Below are positions 20,903-30,617 of a stretch of 64,000 bases of DNA, one piece after another (the first letter of the stretch is position 1; each line of letters starts with the position of its first letter). Source of the stretch: Streptomyces sp. CA-278952 (GTDB lineage: Bacteria; Actinomycetota; Actinomycetes; Streptomycetales; Streptomycetaceae). Both the position numbers and the translations under genes were made by a program. Below the pieces are notes generated by a model. It had not been told where the DNA came from. It searched no databases and saw only the letters and a program-made list of their open reading frames with translations. The DNA lies in NCBI RefSeq assembly GCF_028747205.1, contig NZ_CP112880.1:2294001-2358000 (forward strand). Direction: 5' to 3'.

Positions 20903-22006
20903 CTACTCGACGACCTCGGCGGCGTCGCCCTTGTCACCGGCCGACTTCTCGGTGGCGGAGGCGGGGATCGGCCGGTCGTGTGCGAGGGCGGCCCAGACCT
21001 GCCGGCCGGCCTTCTCCTGCGGCAGGACCCGGTTCGGGTCGGCCGGGTCGTACTCCACGGGCAGGGTCACCATGTGGACCCTCTTGGCGTTCAGCCCCTT
21101 GAGGCCCTTGGCGAAACCGGTGAGCTTCTTGACGGAGCCGAGCCCGGAGTCGGTGGTGACGGCCTGGGTGGCGGCGTCCGCGAGGCCGTAGAGCTTGGTG
21201 GGGCTGGTGAACACCCCGACGCTCTTCGCCTGCTCCATCAGCGCCTTGATGAACGCCTGCTGGAGCTGGATGCGCCCGAGGTCGCTGCCGTCGCCGACGC
21301 TCTTGCGCGTACGGACAAGGCCGAGGGACTCCTCGCCGTTCAGCGTGTGGGTGCCCGGCTCCAGGTCCAGGTGGCTCTTGGAGTCGTCGATCGCGGTCCT
21401 CGTGGTGATCTCCACGCCGCCGAGCTCGTCGATGAGCTCCTTGAAGCCGGTGAAGTCGACTTCCAGGTAGTGGTCCATGCGGATGCCGGACATCGATTCG
21501 ACGGTCTTCACCGCGCAGGCGGGCCCGCCGACCTCGTAGGCGGTGTTGAACATCGCCCGGTGTTCGGCGGGGACCTCGTCGCCGGTGGTGTCGCTCTCGC
21601 AGGCGGGGCGCTCTATCAGGGTGTCGCGGGGTATCGAGACGACGCTCGCGGACTTGTGGCCCTTGTCGACGTGCAGGACCATCGCCGTGTCCGAGCGGGC
21701 CGCGCCCTCGTCCTCGCCGTACTTCCCGTTGTCGCCGGAGCGCGAGTCGGAGCCCAGCACCAGGATGTCCTGCGAGCCGTCGTCCACGTCGTCGGGACGG
21801 TCGGTGCCGAGCTTGGCGTCGATGTCGATGCTGGAGAGGTTGCCGTCGAGCGCCAGGTATGCGTATCCGAGTCCGGTCCCGCCGACGACCACGACACCCG
21901 CCGCCGTCCAGGCCGCGACGACCTTGGCCCGGTGCCGGCGGGACGGCTTCCTCCGTCGGCTGCCGGTGCCGCGTATGCGGCCGGCGCTCCTGCTCTGCTC
22001 GCTCAC
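20903..22006 (-). CDS. LytR-CpsA-Psr family cell-wall glycopolymer ligase
   Basis: Membrane-anchored extracellular enzyme of about 367 residues. An arginine-rich cytosolic tail, one transmembrane helix ([25 protein letters not shown]), then the LCP domain: [82 protein letters not shown]. These Arg/Asp residues bind pyrophosphate-lipid substrates, and the family attaches teichoic-type polymers to peptidoglycan. Start set at GTG 22006 (VSEQSRS) after GAGGAG; a GTG five codons earlier also exists. Confidence 0.92.
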   Translation of the reverse strand: MSEQSRSAGRIRGTGSRRRKPSRRHRAKVVAAWTAAGVVVVGGTGLGYAYLALDGNLSSIDIDAKLGTDRPDDVDDGSQDILVLGSDSRSGDNGKYGEDEGAARSDTAMVLHVDKGHKSASVVSIPRDTLIERPACESDTTGDEVPAEHRAMFNTAYEVGGPACAVKTVESMSGIRMDHYLEVDFTGFKELIDELGGVEITTRTAIDDSKSHLDLEPGTHTLNGEESLGLVRTRKSVGDGSDLGRIQLQQAFIKALMEQAKSVGVFTSPTKLYGLADAATQAVTTDSGLGSVKKLTGFAKGLKGLNAKRVHMVTLPVEYDPADPNRVLPQEKAGRQVWAALAHDRPIPASATEKSAGDKGDAAEVVE

Positions 22007-22120
22007 GCGTCTCCTCGTCACTCCTGTGGCCCGTCTGCCCCCCTGCCGTGGTGGTGTTCCACGCGCGGTCGGCCTCTCCTGACGGACGGCCGAAGCAGCA
22101 AGAAGGGTTGCATACGCGGC

Positions 22121-22150
22121 TGTGGCCCCCGTCGGAGGACGGGGGCCACA
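22121..22150 (-). terminator. Strong hairpin between the protease and LCP genes
   Basis: TGTGGCCCCCGTC (22121-22133) and GACGGGGGCCACA (22138-22150) form a 13-bp perfect stem with a GGAG loop, about 120 bp beyond the protease stop. No T-run. Probably terminates the protease message. Confidence 0.65.
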
Positions 22151-22271
22151 GGACGCTCGGGCGAACGGGCCTTGAGGCGGCGTTCACCTGGGGATTCGTG
22201 CTCGGTACCGCGATGTGGCGGACGGTCCGGGGACCGGGGCCGGTGTGGCCAAGGTCTCGGGCCGGCCGAGG

Positions 22272-24026
22272 TCAGCCGAAGAGGTCGAATCCGCTCCAGC
22301 CGGTGCCGGCCTGCAGCTTCGGCCCGAAGGGCTTGGTCGCCGAACCGCTGGTCGGGTAGAACCACATCGTCCCGGCGCTGTCACGGACGGTGAGGTCCGC
22401 CTTGCCGTCACCGGTGTTGTCCCCGGTGGCGATGTAGGCCGAGAAGTTCCAGCCGGTGCCGACCAGGATCTTGTTGGCGAACGGCGAGGCGACGTTGTGC
22501 CGGCCCGCGTAGAGCCACAGCTGGCCCTTCCCGTCACGGGCCAGCAGGTCGGGAATGCCGTCGCCGCTGTAGTCGCCCTTGCCGAACACATTCAGCGAGC
22601 CCCAGCCGGTACCGGCCTCGCTCTTGGACCCGAAGGTGCCGTCGCCCTTGCCCGGGTAGGTCACCAGGGTGCCGGTGCCGTCAATACCGACGAGGTCGGG
22701 GTTGCCGTCCCCGGTGACGTCCCCGGGGAAGAGGATGTTCTTGAAGGAGGACCAGCCCGTGCCGATCCTCTTCTCCGCCCACTCGGTCCCGTCGAAGTAG
22801 AACCAGTAGAGGTCACCGTCGACGCGGTAGATGTAGTCCTGGAAGTAGTCACGGTCCCAGTCGACCTGACGTATCAGGTCGACCGCGCCCCAGTTGCCGA
22901 GTGCGGCGGAGGAGCCGAATGCCTGGCCGGTGGAGTAGTACTCGAACGCCTCGCCATTCGACTTCCGGGCGAACAGGTCCGCCGTCGCGTCGAAGTTCAG
23001 GTTGGCGTCGTCCACTCGGGGGTTGATCTCCCCGAAGAACGAGCTGACCTTGGAATAGACGCTGTACGCACCGGTGGCGACGCAGTCCCGCACGCCCCAC
23101 GAAACCACGCCCGCGATACGGCCGTTGACCACGAGCGGACCGCCCGAGTCACCGTTGCACGGCGATACGGTGCCCTCGTCCTGGCCGACGGCCGGGTCCC
23201 CCGCGCACGTCATCTTCCCGGGCACGAATTCGGAGCCGTAGAAGGACGAGCAGGTGGAGTCGGCGTTGACCGGCACCGTGGCCTTGCGCAGCGTCGGCGA
23301 GATGGCGTCGCTGGTGGAGCTGGTGCGGCCCCAGCCGTAGACGGTGGCGCGGGTGCCTTGCTCGTACAGCGCCGTATCGGCGCCGGAGGCCGGCTGGAGC
23401 GTCTTGTACGGGAGGGCCGCGCCCAGCGTCAGCACGGCGACGTCGCTGCTCAATTCGGCGTCGTCGTAAGCGGGGTGGACCCACTGACGCCAGACGCCCA
23501 CGGCCTGGCCGCCGTTCAGGTCATCGCCGACCGGGAGCTTGGCGGTGCCGCCCAGGACGGCGCCGTTCTTGTTCCAGTCCAGTCCGTCCACGCAGTGCGC
23601 GGCGGTCAGGACCTTGGCGGGTGCGACGAGCGTGCCACCGCAGAAGTAGCTCTCGTCGTCCGCGGTGCCGGAGGTTCCCTTGTCGTCGTAGTAGTGCAGC
23701 TGCACCATCCACGGCGCCTCGGAGATCAGGGCTTCGGACCCCCCGATGATCTTCGGATCGGCGGTGCGCTCCGGCGCCGGTTCCGTGGTTCCGCCGGGCG
23801 CGGGCGCACCCGACTCGCCCTCCGCCAGTCTGGCGGCCGACCCCTTGACGGTGTCGAGCAGTTCGGCCTGCGGTACGTCGGACCGCTTCTGGGTGTTCTG
23901 CTTGCCCGGAAGCGGGACCGTGTCCGCGGCCTGCGCGGGAACGGAGGCGAGTGCCCCCGCTGCCAGAGCGAGCACGGCAGTTGCCACGGGGAGGGTCATG
24001 AAACCCCTCCGTCTGCCAGATGTCAC
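22272..24026 (-). CDS. Secreted trypsin-like serine protease with FG-GAP/VCBS repeats
   Basis: About 584 residues from GTG 24026, which follows GAGGGGA. The signal peptide (RRRGF then a long hydrophobic core ending PAQA) is followed by a propeptide-like stretch and an S1 domain. Mature start IIGGSEA, His in LTAAHCVDG (about residue 144), Asp in SSDVAVLTLG (about 194) and Ser in NGDSGGPLVV (about 294) complete the triad. After residue 340 come calcium-type repeats: GDVTGDGNPDLVG, GDYSGDGIPDLLAR, GDNTGDGKADLTVRD. This trypsin plus C-terminal propeller layout is common in Streptomyces exoproteins. Substrate unknown. Confidence 0.93.
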   Translation of the reverse strand: MTSGRRRGFMTLPVATAVLALAAGALASVPAQAADTVPLPGKQNTQKRSDVPQAELLDTVKGSAARLAEGESGAPAPGGTTEPAPERTADPKIIGGSEALISEAPWMVQLHYYDDKGTSGTADDESYFCGGTLVAPAKVLTAAHCVDGLDWNKNGAVLGGTAKLPVGDDLNGGQAVGVWRQWVHPAYDDAELSSDVAVLTLGAALPYKTLQPASGADTALYEQGTRATVYGWGRTSSTSDAISPTLRKATVPVNADSTCSSFYGSEFVPGKMTCAGDPAVGQDEGTVSPCNGDSGGPLVVNGRIAGVVSWGVRDCVATGAYSVYSKVSSFFGEINPRVDDANLNFDATADLFARKSNGEAFEYYSTGQAFGSSAALGNWGAVDLIRQVDWDRDYFQDYIYRVDGDLYWFYFDGTEWAEKRIGTGWSSFKNILFPGDVTGDGNPDLVGIDGTGTLVTYPGKGDGTFGSKSEAGTGWGSLNVFGKGDYSGDGIPDLLARDGKGQLWLYAGRHNVASPFANKILVGTGWNFSAYIATGDNTGDGKADLTVRDSAGTMWFYPTSGSATKPFGPKLQAGTGWSGFDLFG

Positions 24027-24244
24027 AGGACTCCCCTCGATGGACACGGCACACCTCGGTGACCGTGCCGCGTACGTGCGTGCGAAGGAGAGAGTTCTCC
24101 CCACTGGAGACATCACAGTGGGCGTATAGAAAATACGTTCCCCCCCACCTACTGCCGCTGATCGTATAACGCGAAAACGCCCTCGTCACCGGGGTAACGG
24201 GGCGCTTTCACAGAACAGCGGAACAGCGGAACAGCGGGAGAACG

Positions 24245-26314
24245 TCAGTCGTTGCCGTTTCCGCTGCCCGGCGTCGTCTTCTGGATCTGGAGCAGGAACT
24301 CCGCGTTGGACTGGGTCTTCTTCATCCGGTCCAGGAGGAGCTCGATCGCCTGCTGCTGGTCGAGCGCGTGCAGCACCCGGCGCAGCTTCCAGACGACCGC
24401 CAGCTCGTCGGTGCCGAGCAGGATCTCTTCCTTACGGGTGGAGGACGCGTCGACGTCCACCGCCGGGAAGATCCGCTTGTCCGAGAGCTTCCGGTCGAGC
24501 TTGAGCTCCATGTTACCGGTGCCCTTGAACTCCTCGAAGATCACCTCGTCCATGCGCGAGCCGGTCTCGACGAGCGCGGTGGCGAGGATGGTCAGCGAGC
24601 CGCCGTCCTCGATGTTGCGCGCGGCACCGAAGAAGCGCTTCGGGGGGTAGAGCGCGGTCGAGTCGACACCACCGGACAGGATGCGGCCGGAGGCCGGCGC
24701 CGCGAGGTTGTACGCGCGGCCCAGACGGGTGATCGAGTCGAGCAGGACGACCACGTCGTGACCCAGCTCGACGAGACGCTTGGCACGCTCGATGGCCAGC
24801 TCGGCGACGGTGGTGTGGTCCTCGGCGGGACGGTCGAAGGTGGAGGAGATGACCTCGCCCTTCACCGACCGCTGCATGTCGGTGACCTCTTCCGGACGCT
24901 CGTCGACCAGGACGACCATCAGGTGGCACTCGGGGCTGTTGACCGTGATCGCGTTGGCGATCGCCTGAAGGATCATGGTCTTGCCGGTCTTCGGCGGGGC
25001 CACGATGAGCCCGCGCTGACCCTTGCCGATCGGGGCCACCAGGTCGACGATCCGCGTCGTCAGGATGTTGGAGTCGGTCTCCAGACGGAGCCGGTCCTGC
25101 GGGTAGAGCGGGGTCAGCTTCTGAAACTCGGGGCGGCCGCGGCCCGACTCCGGGGCCATGCCGTTGACCGAGTCGAGGCGGACCAGCGCGTTGAACTTCT
25201 CGCGCCGCTCGCCGTCCTTGGGCTGGCGCACCGCGCCGGTGACGTGGTCGCCCTTGCGCAGGCCGTTCTTGCGGACCTGGGCGAGCGAGACATACACGTC
25301 GTTCGGGCCCGGCAGGTAGCCGGAGGTCCGGATGAACGCGTAGTTGTCGAGGATGTCCAGGATGCCCGCGACGGGGATCAGGACGTCGTCGTCGGCCACC
25401 TGCACATCGCTGGCGAAGTCGTCGCGCCCGCGACGGCCACGGCGGTCGCGGTAGCGGCCGCGACGCCCGCGACGGCCGCCCGCCTCGTCGTCGAAGTCGT
25501 CCTGCGGACCGTTGTCACGGTTCTGCTGGCCCTGCCCCTGGCCCTGACCGCCACCGCCCTGGCCCTGCCCTTGGCCCTGGCCCTGGCGCTGCGGGCGCTG
25601 CCCGCCACCGCCTTGCTGGCCCTGGTCGTCGCCCTTGCCGCGGCGGTCGCGCTGACGCTCACGCCGCTCACCGCGGTCGCCACGCTCGCCGCGGCCCTGA
25701 CGGTCGCCGCGACGACCCTCGGCCGTGTCGGCGGCGGCCTCGGCCTTGGCGTCGCCCTTCGGCTCGCCCCGCTCCTCGGTCTTCTGCTCGGCCTGGGGCT
25801 CCGCCTTGGCCTTGACCTCGGTCGTGACCTCGGTCTTGGTGTCGGGGCTGCCCGCCTGCGCGGTCGCACGACGGCGACGACGCTCGCCCGCGGGCTGCTC
25901 GTCGCTGGCCGGCTGACCGGGGATGTCGATCTGCTGCTGGGCCGCGTCCTTCTCGGCGGCGGCGGCAGCGGGCTCGTCCCCGGTGCGCGCCTTCGAGGTC
26001 GCGCGGCGCTTCGGCTTGCTCTCCGCCTCGGCGGGGGCCTCTGCGGCCTTGGAGGAGGCCTTGGGGGCGGCAGATCCGCCACCCGCCTGCGCCTCCTTGA
26101 TGACCTCGATCAGCTGGCTCTTGCGCATCCGCGCAGTGCCCCTGATGCCGAGGCCGGACGCGACCTGCTGCAGCTCGGCCAGGACCATGCCCTCGAGGCC
26201 GGTGCCGGAGCGGCGGCGCCGTGCGGTGGTGCCAGTGGCAGCACCTTCGGCGGGCGCGGCGCTGTCGACGCTCTTGTCGGCAGTCACGCCCATCAGATCG
26301 GTGGTGTCGCTCAC
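24245..26314 (-). CDS. rho: Transcription termination factor Rho (long actinobacterial form)
   Basis: About 689 residues. GTG start (VSDTTDLMGVTADKS) after GGAAGGA. Order: a Rho_N/SAP-like helix domain (LEGMVLAELQQVASGLGIRG, about 50-90), a large low-complexity insertion of about 200 residues rich in Arg, Gly, Gln, Asp and Glu (GQGQGQGQ, RGDRQGRGERGDRGERRERQ), the RNA-binding domain, then the ATPase with APPKTGKTM near residue 440 and the Q-loop region. High-GC Gram-positives typically have such an RNA-binding insertion. It separates the aspartate-family genes from the translation genes. Confidence 0.97.
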   Translation of the reverse strand: MSDTTDLMGVTADKSVDSAAPAEGAATGTTARRRRSGTGLEGMVLAELQQVASGLGIRGTARMRKSQLIEVIKEAQAGGGSAAPKASSKAAEAPAEAESKPKRRATSKARTGDEPAAAAAEKDAAQQQIDIPGQPASDEQPAGERRRRRATAQAGSPDTKTEVTTEVKAKAEPQAEQKTEERGEPKGDAKAEAAADTAEGRRGDRQGRGERGDRGERRERQRDRRGKGDDQGQQGGGGQRPQRQGQGQGQGQGGGGQGQGQGQQNRDNGPQDDFDDEAGGRRGRRGRYRDRRGRRGRDDFASDVQVADDDVLIPVAGILDILDNYAFIRTSGYLPGPNDVYVSLAQVRKNGLRKGDHVTGAVRQPKDGERREKFNALVRLDSVNGMAPESGRGRPEFQKLTPLYPQDRLRLETDSNILTTRIVDLVAPIGKGQRGLIVAPPKTGKTMILQAIANAITVNSPECHLMVVLVDERPEEVTDMQRSVKGEVISSTFDRPAEDHTTVAELAIERAKRLVELGHDVVVLLDSITRLGRAYNLAAPASGRILSGGVDSTALYPPKRFFGAARNIEDGGSLTILATALVETGSRMDEVIFEEFKGTGNMELKLDRKLSDKRIFPAVDVDASSTRKEEILLGTDELAVVWKLRRVLHALDQQQAIELLLDRMKKTQSNAEFLLQIQKTTPGSGNGND

Positions 26315-26705
26315 GAAGGGTCCTTCCCTGGAGCGGACGTCGGCCTTCTGGCTCGGCGACCGGTTGTGCTGTCCGACTGCGGTCTGTTGATCTTGCTGGA
26401 TCGCGGACCTTGCCGGGGCGGTGGTCCGCCGGGTGTACGGCGGAGAGATGAACGTGCGGGGTCCGGCGCGAGATCCCCCTGCTCGGCCCACTCCTGGACC
26501 AGCGAGGGGTGTCGTGCCGGTTCCGGAGCGTGCTCGAAACTGCTCAGGCAGGCTGCTCAGGCAGTTGGGGAGGCTCCCGGAAGAATGGTGGTCCCGGAGG
26601 GGGACACGAAGCAACGCGCCTCAAAGACGTCGGTTGCAGACTTGAGGTTAACACTACCGGCTCCAACAAACATTCCCCCTCTCGCTCACCGGTAATCACA
26701 TGCGG
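26315..26705 (-). other. Long rho leader / thrB-rho spacer
   Basis: 391 bp without a credible gene between thrB and rho. It is part GC-rich, part (26,640-26,690) AT-richer with GTTAACACTACC and CAACAAACATT, where the rho promoter probably sits; no -10/-35 pair was convincing. In many bacteria the rho leader is autogenously attenuated; nothing in the sequence proves that here. Confidence 0.4.
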
Positions 26706-27623
26706 TTACGCGGCCAGCGGCAGCACACTGGCGCCCGTCGCGTCGAGGGCCAGCCGATTCGCCGCCCAGCCCTCCCCCGCCAGTCGGGCGACCTTGTCGG
26801 CCGAGCCTTCCTCCGCCAGCGCGAGGACCGTGGGCCCCGCGCCGGAGATGACCGCGGGCACGCCGTCGGCGCGCAGGCGGTTGACCAGTTCCACGCTCTC
26901 CGGCATGGCGGGACCCCGGTATTCCTGGTGGATCCGGTCCTCGGTGGCGGCGAGCAGCAGCTCCGGGCGGCGGGTCAGGGCCTCGACGAGCAGGGCCGCC
27001 CGGCCGGCGTTGAGGGCCGCGTCGACGTGCGGGACGGTGCGCGGGAGCAGGCCGCGCGCCGTCTCGGTGAGCACCGGGCGCCCCGGTACGAAGACCACCG
27101 GGACGACCGATTCGGCGGGGTCCATCCGGATCGCCCGGGCCGCGCCGCCGTCCATCCAGGCGAGCGTGAAGCCGCCGAGCAGACAGGCCGCGACGTTGTC
27201 GGGGTGCCCCTCGATCTCGGTCGCCAGCTCCAGCAGGGCCGCGTCGTCGAGGCGGGCGTCGCCGCCCGTCGTCACGGCGCGGGCGGCGACGATTCCGGCG
27301 CAGATGGCGGCGGAGGAGGAGCCGAGGCCGCGGCCGTGCGGGATGCGGTTGGCGCAGACGATCTCCAGCCCGCGGGGCTGGCCGCCGAGCAGGTCGAACG
27401 CGGTGCGCAGGGAGCGCACGAGCAGGTGGCTCTCGTCGCGGGGCAGCGTGTCACTGCCCTCACCTGCGATGTCGATGTGCAGCCCGGAGTCGGCGACCCG
27501 GACGACGACGTCGTCGTACAGCCCCAGCGAGAGGCCCAGGGCGTCGAACCCCGGCCCCAGGTTGGCGCTGGTTGCGGGGACGCGCACCCTGACGGCGGCG
27601 GCTCGGAACGCGGGACCGGCCAT
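26706..27623 (-). CDS. thrB: Homoserine kinase
   Basis: GHMP-family kinase of about 305 residues phosphorylating homoserine. N-terminal VPATSANLGPGFDALG, the ATP loop PHGRGLGSSSAAICAG, and the third motif GAGPTVLALA. Start MAGPAFRAAAV follows AAGGAG at 11 nt; an upstream GTG overlaps that site and is disfavoured. It sits 413 bp after thrC, so its transcription may be separate. Confidence 0.96.
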   Translation of the reverse strand: MAGPAFRAAAVRVRVPATSANLGPGFDALGLSLGLYDDVVVRVADSGLHIDIAGEGSDTLPRDESHLLVRSLRTAFDLLGGQPRGLEIVCANRIPHGRGLGSSSAAICAGIVAARAVTTGGDARLDDAALLELATEIEGHPDNVAACLLGGFTLAWMDGGAARAIRMDPAESVVPVVFVPGRPVLTETARGLLPRTVPHVDAALNAGRAALLVEALTRRPELLLAATEDRIHQEYRGPAMPESVELVNRLRADGVPAVISGAGPTVLALAEEGSADKVARLAGEGWAANRLALDATGASVLPLAA

Positions 27624-27989
27624 CGGTCGGACCACTCCTTGTAAGGCGGCGGGGATGCAGTGCGGGTGGCTCTGCGGCGGCGGGGCGTGAGGGCGGTGCT
27701 GAGGGGTGGTGTTCAGGGGCGGGGGCGATCGGCGGGGGTCATGGCGGTGGGGGCCGCGGCTGTGCGGAGGGCTCCGAATCGATGCGGGAATCCGGCGACC
27801 GGCCCGACGGCCACGACGGGGACCGCAGGCGTGGCGGTCCGGCGGGCGGATGCCGGGCGGATGGGATACAGCTTATCGAAGGAAGGTTCTGTCGCGACAT
27901 AGGGCGCACAGGAGGCGCACGATGCGTGTCGCCCGCCTCCCATGCGCTCTCCGCCCCGGAAAGGGGCTGGTTGAGCGGGTTGTCGCGTT
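27624..27989. other. thrC-thrB intergenic region
   Basis: About 370 bp with no supported gene on either strand. The part next to thrB is GC-rich and repetitive (GGGGCGGGGGCG-type runs); an AT-richer island near 27,865-27,895 (minus strand TTCCTTCGATAAGCTGTATCCC) is the most likely place for a thrB promoter, but I see no clear box pair. Confidence 0.35.
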
Positions 27990-28031
27990 TCCCGGGCCGG
28001 CCGTCGGCGCGCGCCGACGGCCGGCCCGGGA
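27990..28031 (-). terminator. Perfect 42-bp palindrome at the end of thrC
   Basis: Two 21-bp arms meet with no spacer: the left arm 27990-28010 begins TCCCGGGCCGGCC and the right arm 28011-28031 is its exact reverse complement, centred on GCGCGC. It begins 6 bp after the thrC stop. A zero-loop perfect palindrome of this length would extrude or fold strongly; there is no U-run. Most likely a factor-independent terminator. Confidence 0.75.
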
Positions 28032-28036
28032 CCGGA

Positions 28037-29107
28037 TCAGACGAGGCCGAGCTTCTCGGCGGCGGTGGCCGCGTCGACCGGGACGGTGACCGGCTGCGGT
28101 GCGCCCGCGACGGCCCAGTCGGGGTCCTTGAGGCCGTTGCCGGTGACCGTGCAGACGATGCGCTGGCCGGGGTCGACCTTGCCCTCCTCGGCGGCCTTGA
28201 GCAGGCCGGCGACGGAGGCCGCCGACGCGGGCTCCACGAAGACGCCCTCCTGGGAGGCCAACAGCCGGTACGCGGACAGGATCTGCCGGTCCGTCACCTC
28301 GTCGATGAAGCCGCCCGACTCGTCGCGTGCGGCCAGTGCGTAGTTCCAGGAGGCCGGGTTGCCGATGCGGATCGCGGTGGCGATGGTGGAGGGGTCCTTG
28401 ACGACCTCGCCGCGCACGATGGGCGCGGAGCCGGAGGCCTGGAAGCCCCACATGCGCGGGGAATGGGTCGAGACGCCGTCACCGGCGTACTCGGTGTACC
28501 CCTTCCAGTACGCGGTGATGTTGCCCGCGTTGCCGACCGGCAGGACGTGGATGTCGGGGGCGTCGCCGAGCGCGTCGACGATCTCGAACGCGGCGGTCTT
28601 CTGGCCCTCGATACGGACCGGATTGACCGAATTGACCAGCGCCACCGGGTAGTTGTCCGAGAGCGAGCGGGCCAGGGTCAGACAGTCGTCGAAGTTGCCG
28701 TCGACCTGGAGGATCTTGGCGCCGTGCACGAGCGCCTGTCCCATCTTGCCGAGCGCGATCTTGCCCTGCGGTACGAGGACGGCGCAGACCATCCCCGCGC
28801 GCACGGCGTACGCCGCGGCGGAGGCCGAGGTGTTGCCGGTGGAGGCGCAGATGACGGCCTTCGCCCCCTCCTCCTTGGCCCGGGTGATGGCCATGGTCAT
28901 GCCGCGGTCCTTGAACGAACCGGTCGGGTTGGCGCCCTCGACCTTGAGGTGCACCTCGCAGCCCGTGCGCTCGGAGAGGACCTGCGCCGGAACGAGCGGC
29001 GTACCGCCCTCACGAAGCGTGACGACCGGAGTCGTGCTCGTGACCGGAAGCCGGTCCCGGTACTCCTCGATGATGCCGCGCCACTGGTGGGTGCCCTTGC
29101 TGGTCAT
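28037..29107 (-). CDS. thrC: Threonine synthase
   Basis: PLP enzyme of 356 residues converting O-phosphohomoserine to threonine. The cofactor lysine is in [15 protein letters not shown] (near residue 64), and the phosphate cup is SSASA-like in [15 protein letters not shown] with [13 protein letters not shown]. The short actinobacterial form. It starts 6 bp after the hom stop, so hom and thrC form one operon. Confidence 0.97.
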   Translation of the reverse strand: MTSKGTHQWRGIIEEYRDRLPVTSTTPVVTLREGGTPLVPAQVLSERTGCEVHLKVEGANPTGSFKDRGMTMAITRAKEEGAKAVICASTGNTSASAAAYAVRAGMVCAVLVPQGKIALGKMGQALVHGAKILQVDGNFDDCLTLARSLSDNYPVALVNSVNPVRIEGQKTAAFEIVDALGDAPDIHVLPVGNAGNITAYWKGYTEYAGDGVSTHSPRMWGFQASGSAPIVRGEVVKDPSTIATAIRIGNPASWNYALAARDESGGFIDEVTDRQILSAYRLLASQEGVFVEPASAASVAGLLKAAEEGKVDPGQRIVCTVTGNGLKDPDWAVAGAPQPVTVPVDAATAAEKLGLV

Positions 29108-29113
29108 GGGTCC

Positions 29114-30469
29114 TTACTCCCCTTCAACACGCATGATGCTGGCGACACCGCGCACGGTGTCGAGCTTGCGCAGCGCTTCGACGGTCCCGGAGAGGGCGGC
29201 GTCGGGCGCGCGGTGGGTGACGACGACGAGGGACGCCTCGCCGCCTCCGCCCACCCGTCGCCCGCCGCCACCCTGCTCGATGGCGCCTTCGTCGCCGCTG
29301 CCTGAACTTCGTCCTTGCTGGCGGACGGTATCGATGGATACGCCCTGCTCGGCGAAGACCGTCGCGACCTGGGCGAGCACGCCCGGCTTGTCGGCCACGT
29401 CGAGGCTGATGTGGTACCGCGTGACGACCTCGCCCATGGGGCTGACCGGCAGGCGGGTGTAGGCGGACTCACCGGGGCCGGTGGCCTCGCCCAGTTTGTT
29501 GCGGCAGACCGCGACGAGGTCGCCGAGGACCGCGGAGGCGGTCGGCGAGCCGCCGGCGCCGGGCCCGTAGAACATGAGCTGCCCGGCCGCGTCGGCCTCG
29601 ATGAAGACCGCGTTGTACGCCTCGCGGACCGAGGCCAGCGGGTGGCTGAGCGGGATCATCGCGGGGTGGACGCGGGCGGTGACGGAGGCCCCGTCGGCGG
29701 CGCGCTCGCAGATGGCCAGCAGTTTGACCGTGCAGCCCATCCGGCGGGCCGAGGCGATGTCGGCGGCGGTGACCTCGGTGATGCCCTCGCGGTGCACGTC
29801 GCCGATCTTCACGCGGGTGTGGAAGGCGATCCCGGCGAGGATCGCGGCCTTCGCCGCGGCGTCGAAGCCCTCGACGTCGGCGGTCGGGTCGGCCTCGGCG
29901 TACCCGAGGGCGGTGGCCTCGTCGAGCGCCTCGGAGTAGCCGGCCCCGCTGGTGTCCATCTTGTCGAGGATAAAGTTGGTCGTGCCGTTCACGATGCCGA
30001 GCACCCGGTTGACCTTGTCCCCGGCGAGCGACTCGCGCAGCGGCCGCACCAGCGGGATGGCCCCGGCGACGGCGGCCTCGTAGTACAGGTCGCGGCCGTA
30101 CTTCTCGGCGGCGGCGTGCAGGGAGGCGCCGTCCTCGGCGAGCAGCGCCTTGTTGGCGGAGACGACGCTCGCGCCGTTCTCGAAGGCGGCGGTGATGAGC
30201 GCCCGGGCCGGCTCGATGCCCCCGATGACCTCGATGACGACGTCGATGTCGCCGCGCCGCACGAGCGCGGTCGCGTCGGTGGTGATCAGTGCGGGGTCGA
30301 TGCCCTCACGCACCTTCGAGGGCCGGCGGACGGCCACGCCGGCGAGCTCGACGGGCGCGCCGATGCGCGCCGCGAGGTCGTCGGCGTGCGTCGTCATGAT
30401 GCGCGCCACCTCTGAGCCGACCACACCGCAGCCCAGCAGCGCCACCTTCAGCGGACGCGTACGCATCAT
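29114..30469 (-). CDS. hom: Homoserine dehydrogenase with ACT domain
   Basis: About 451 residues. NAD(P)-binding VALLGCGVVGSEVARIM, the substrate region NFILDKM and YAEADPTADVEGFDAAAKAAILA, and a C-terminal ACT domain (RYHISLDVADKPGVLAQVATVFAEQ region) for threonine feedback. Start ATG 30469 of a tandem ATG-ATG pair, after GAGG. The ACT domain is interrupted by about 30 low-complexity residues (SSGSGDEGAIEQGGGGRRVG) between VRQQGR and EASLVVVTHRAPD, which may alter feedback control. It reduces aspartate semialdehyde to homoserine. Confidence 0.96.
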   Translation of the reverse strand: MMRTRPLKVALLGCGVVGSEVARIMTTHADDLAARIGAPVELAGVAVRRPSKVREGIDPALITTDATALVRRGDIDVVIEVIGGIEPARALITAAFENGASVVSANKALLAEDGASLHAAAEKYGRDLYYEAAVAGAIPLVRPLRESLAGDKVNRVLGIVNGTTNFILDKMDTSGAGYSEALDEATALGYAEADPTADVEGFDAAAKAAILAGIAFHTRVKIGDVHREGITEVTAADIASARRMGCTVKLLAICERAADGASVTARVHPAMIPLSHPLASVREAYNAVFIEADAAGQLMFYGPGAGGSPTASAVLGDLVAVCRNKLGEATGPGESAYTRLPVSPMGEVVTRYHISLDVADKPGVLAQVATVFAEQGVSIDTVRQQGRSSGSGDEGAIEQGGGGRRVGGGGEASLVVVTHRAPDAALSGTVEALRKLDTVRGVASIMRVEGE

Positions 30470-30493
30470 CCGACCTCGTTTCTCATACCTGGA

Positions 30494-30539
30494 CCCTCCG
30501 GCGACGGGGGGCGGCGTCGCACCCCCAGCCGCCGGAGGG
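30494..30539 (-). promoter_or_regulatory. Hairpin in the hom leader
   Basis: CCCTCCGGCG (30494-30503) pairs with CGCCGGAGGG (30530-30539), and an inner GGGGG/CCCCC stem extends it. It lies 25 bp before the hom start and 80 bp after the lysA stop. It could be a terminator for lysA or a leader attenuator; no leader peptide rich in Thr/Ile/Met codons was found. Confidence 0.45.
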
Positions 30540-30617
30540 CCATGCTCATTGGGGACCAGTCTCACTCACCGGACGGGAGTTTCTGACCCACGTCCGGATC
30601 CTGAGATGACTATTTCA

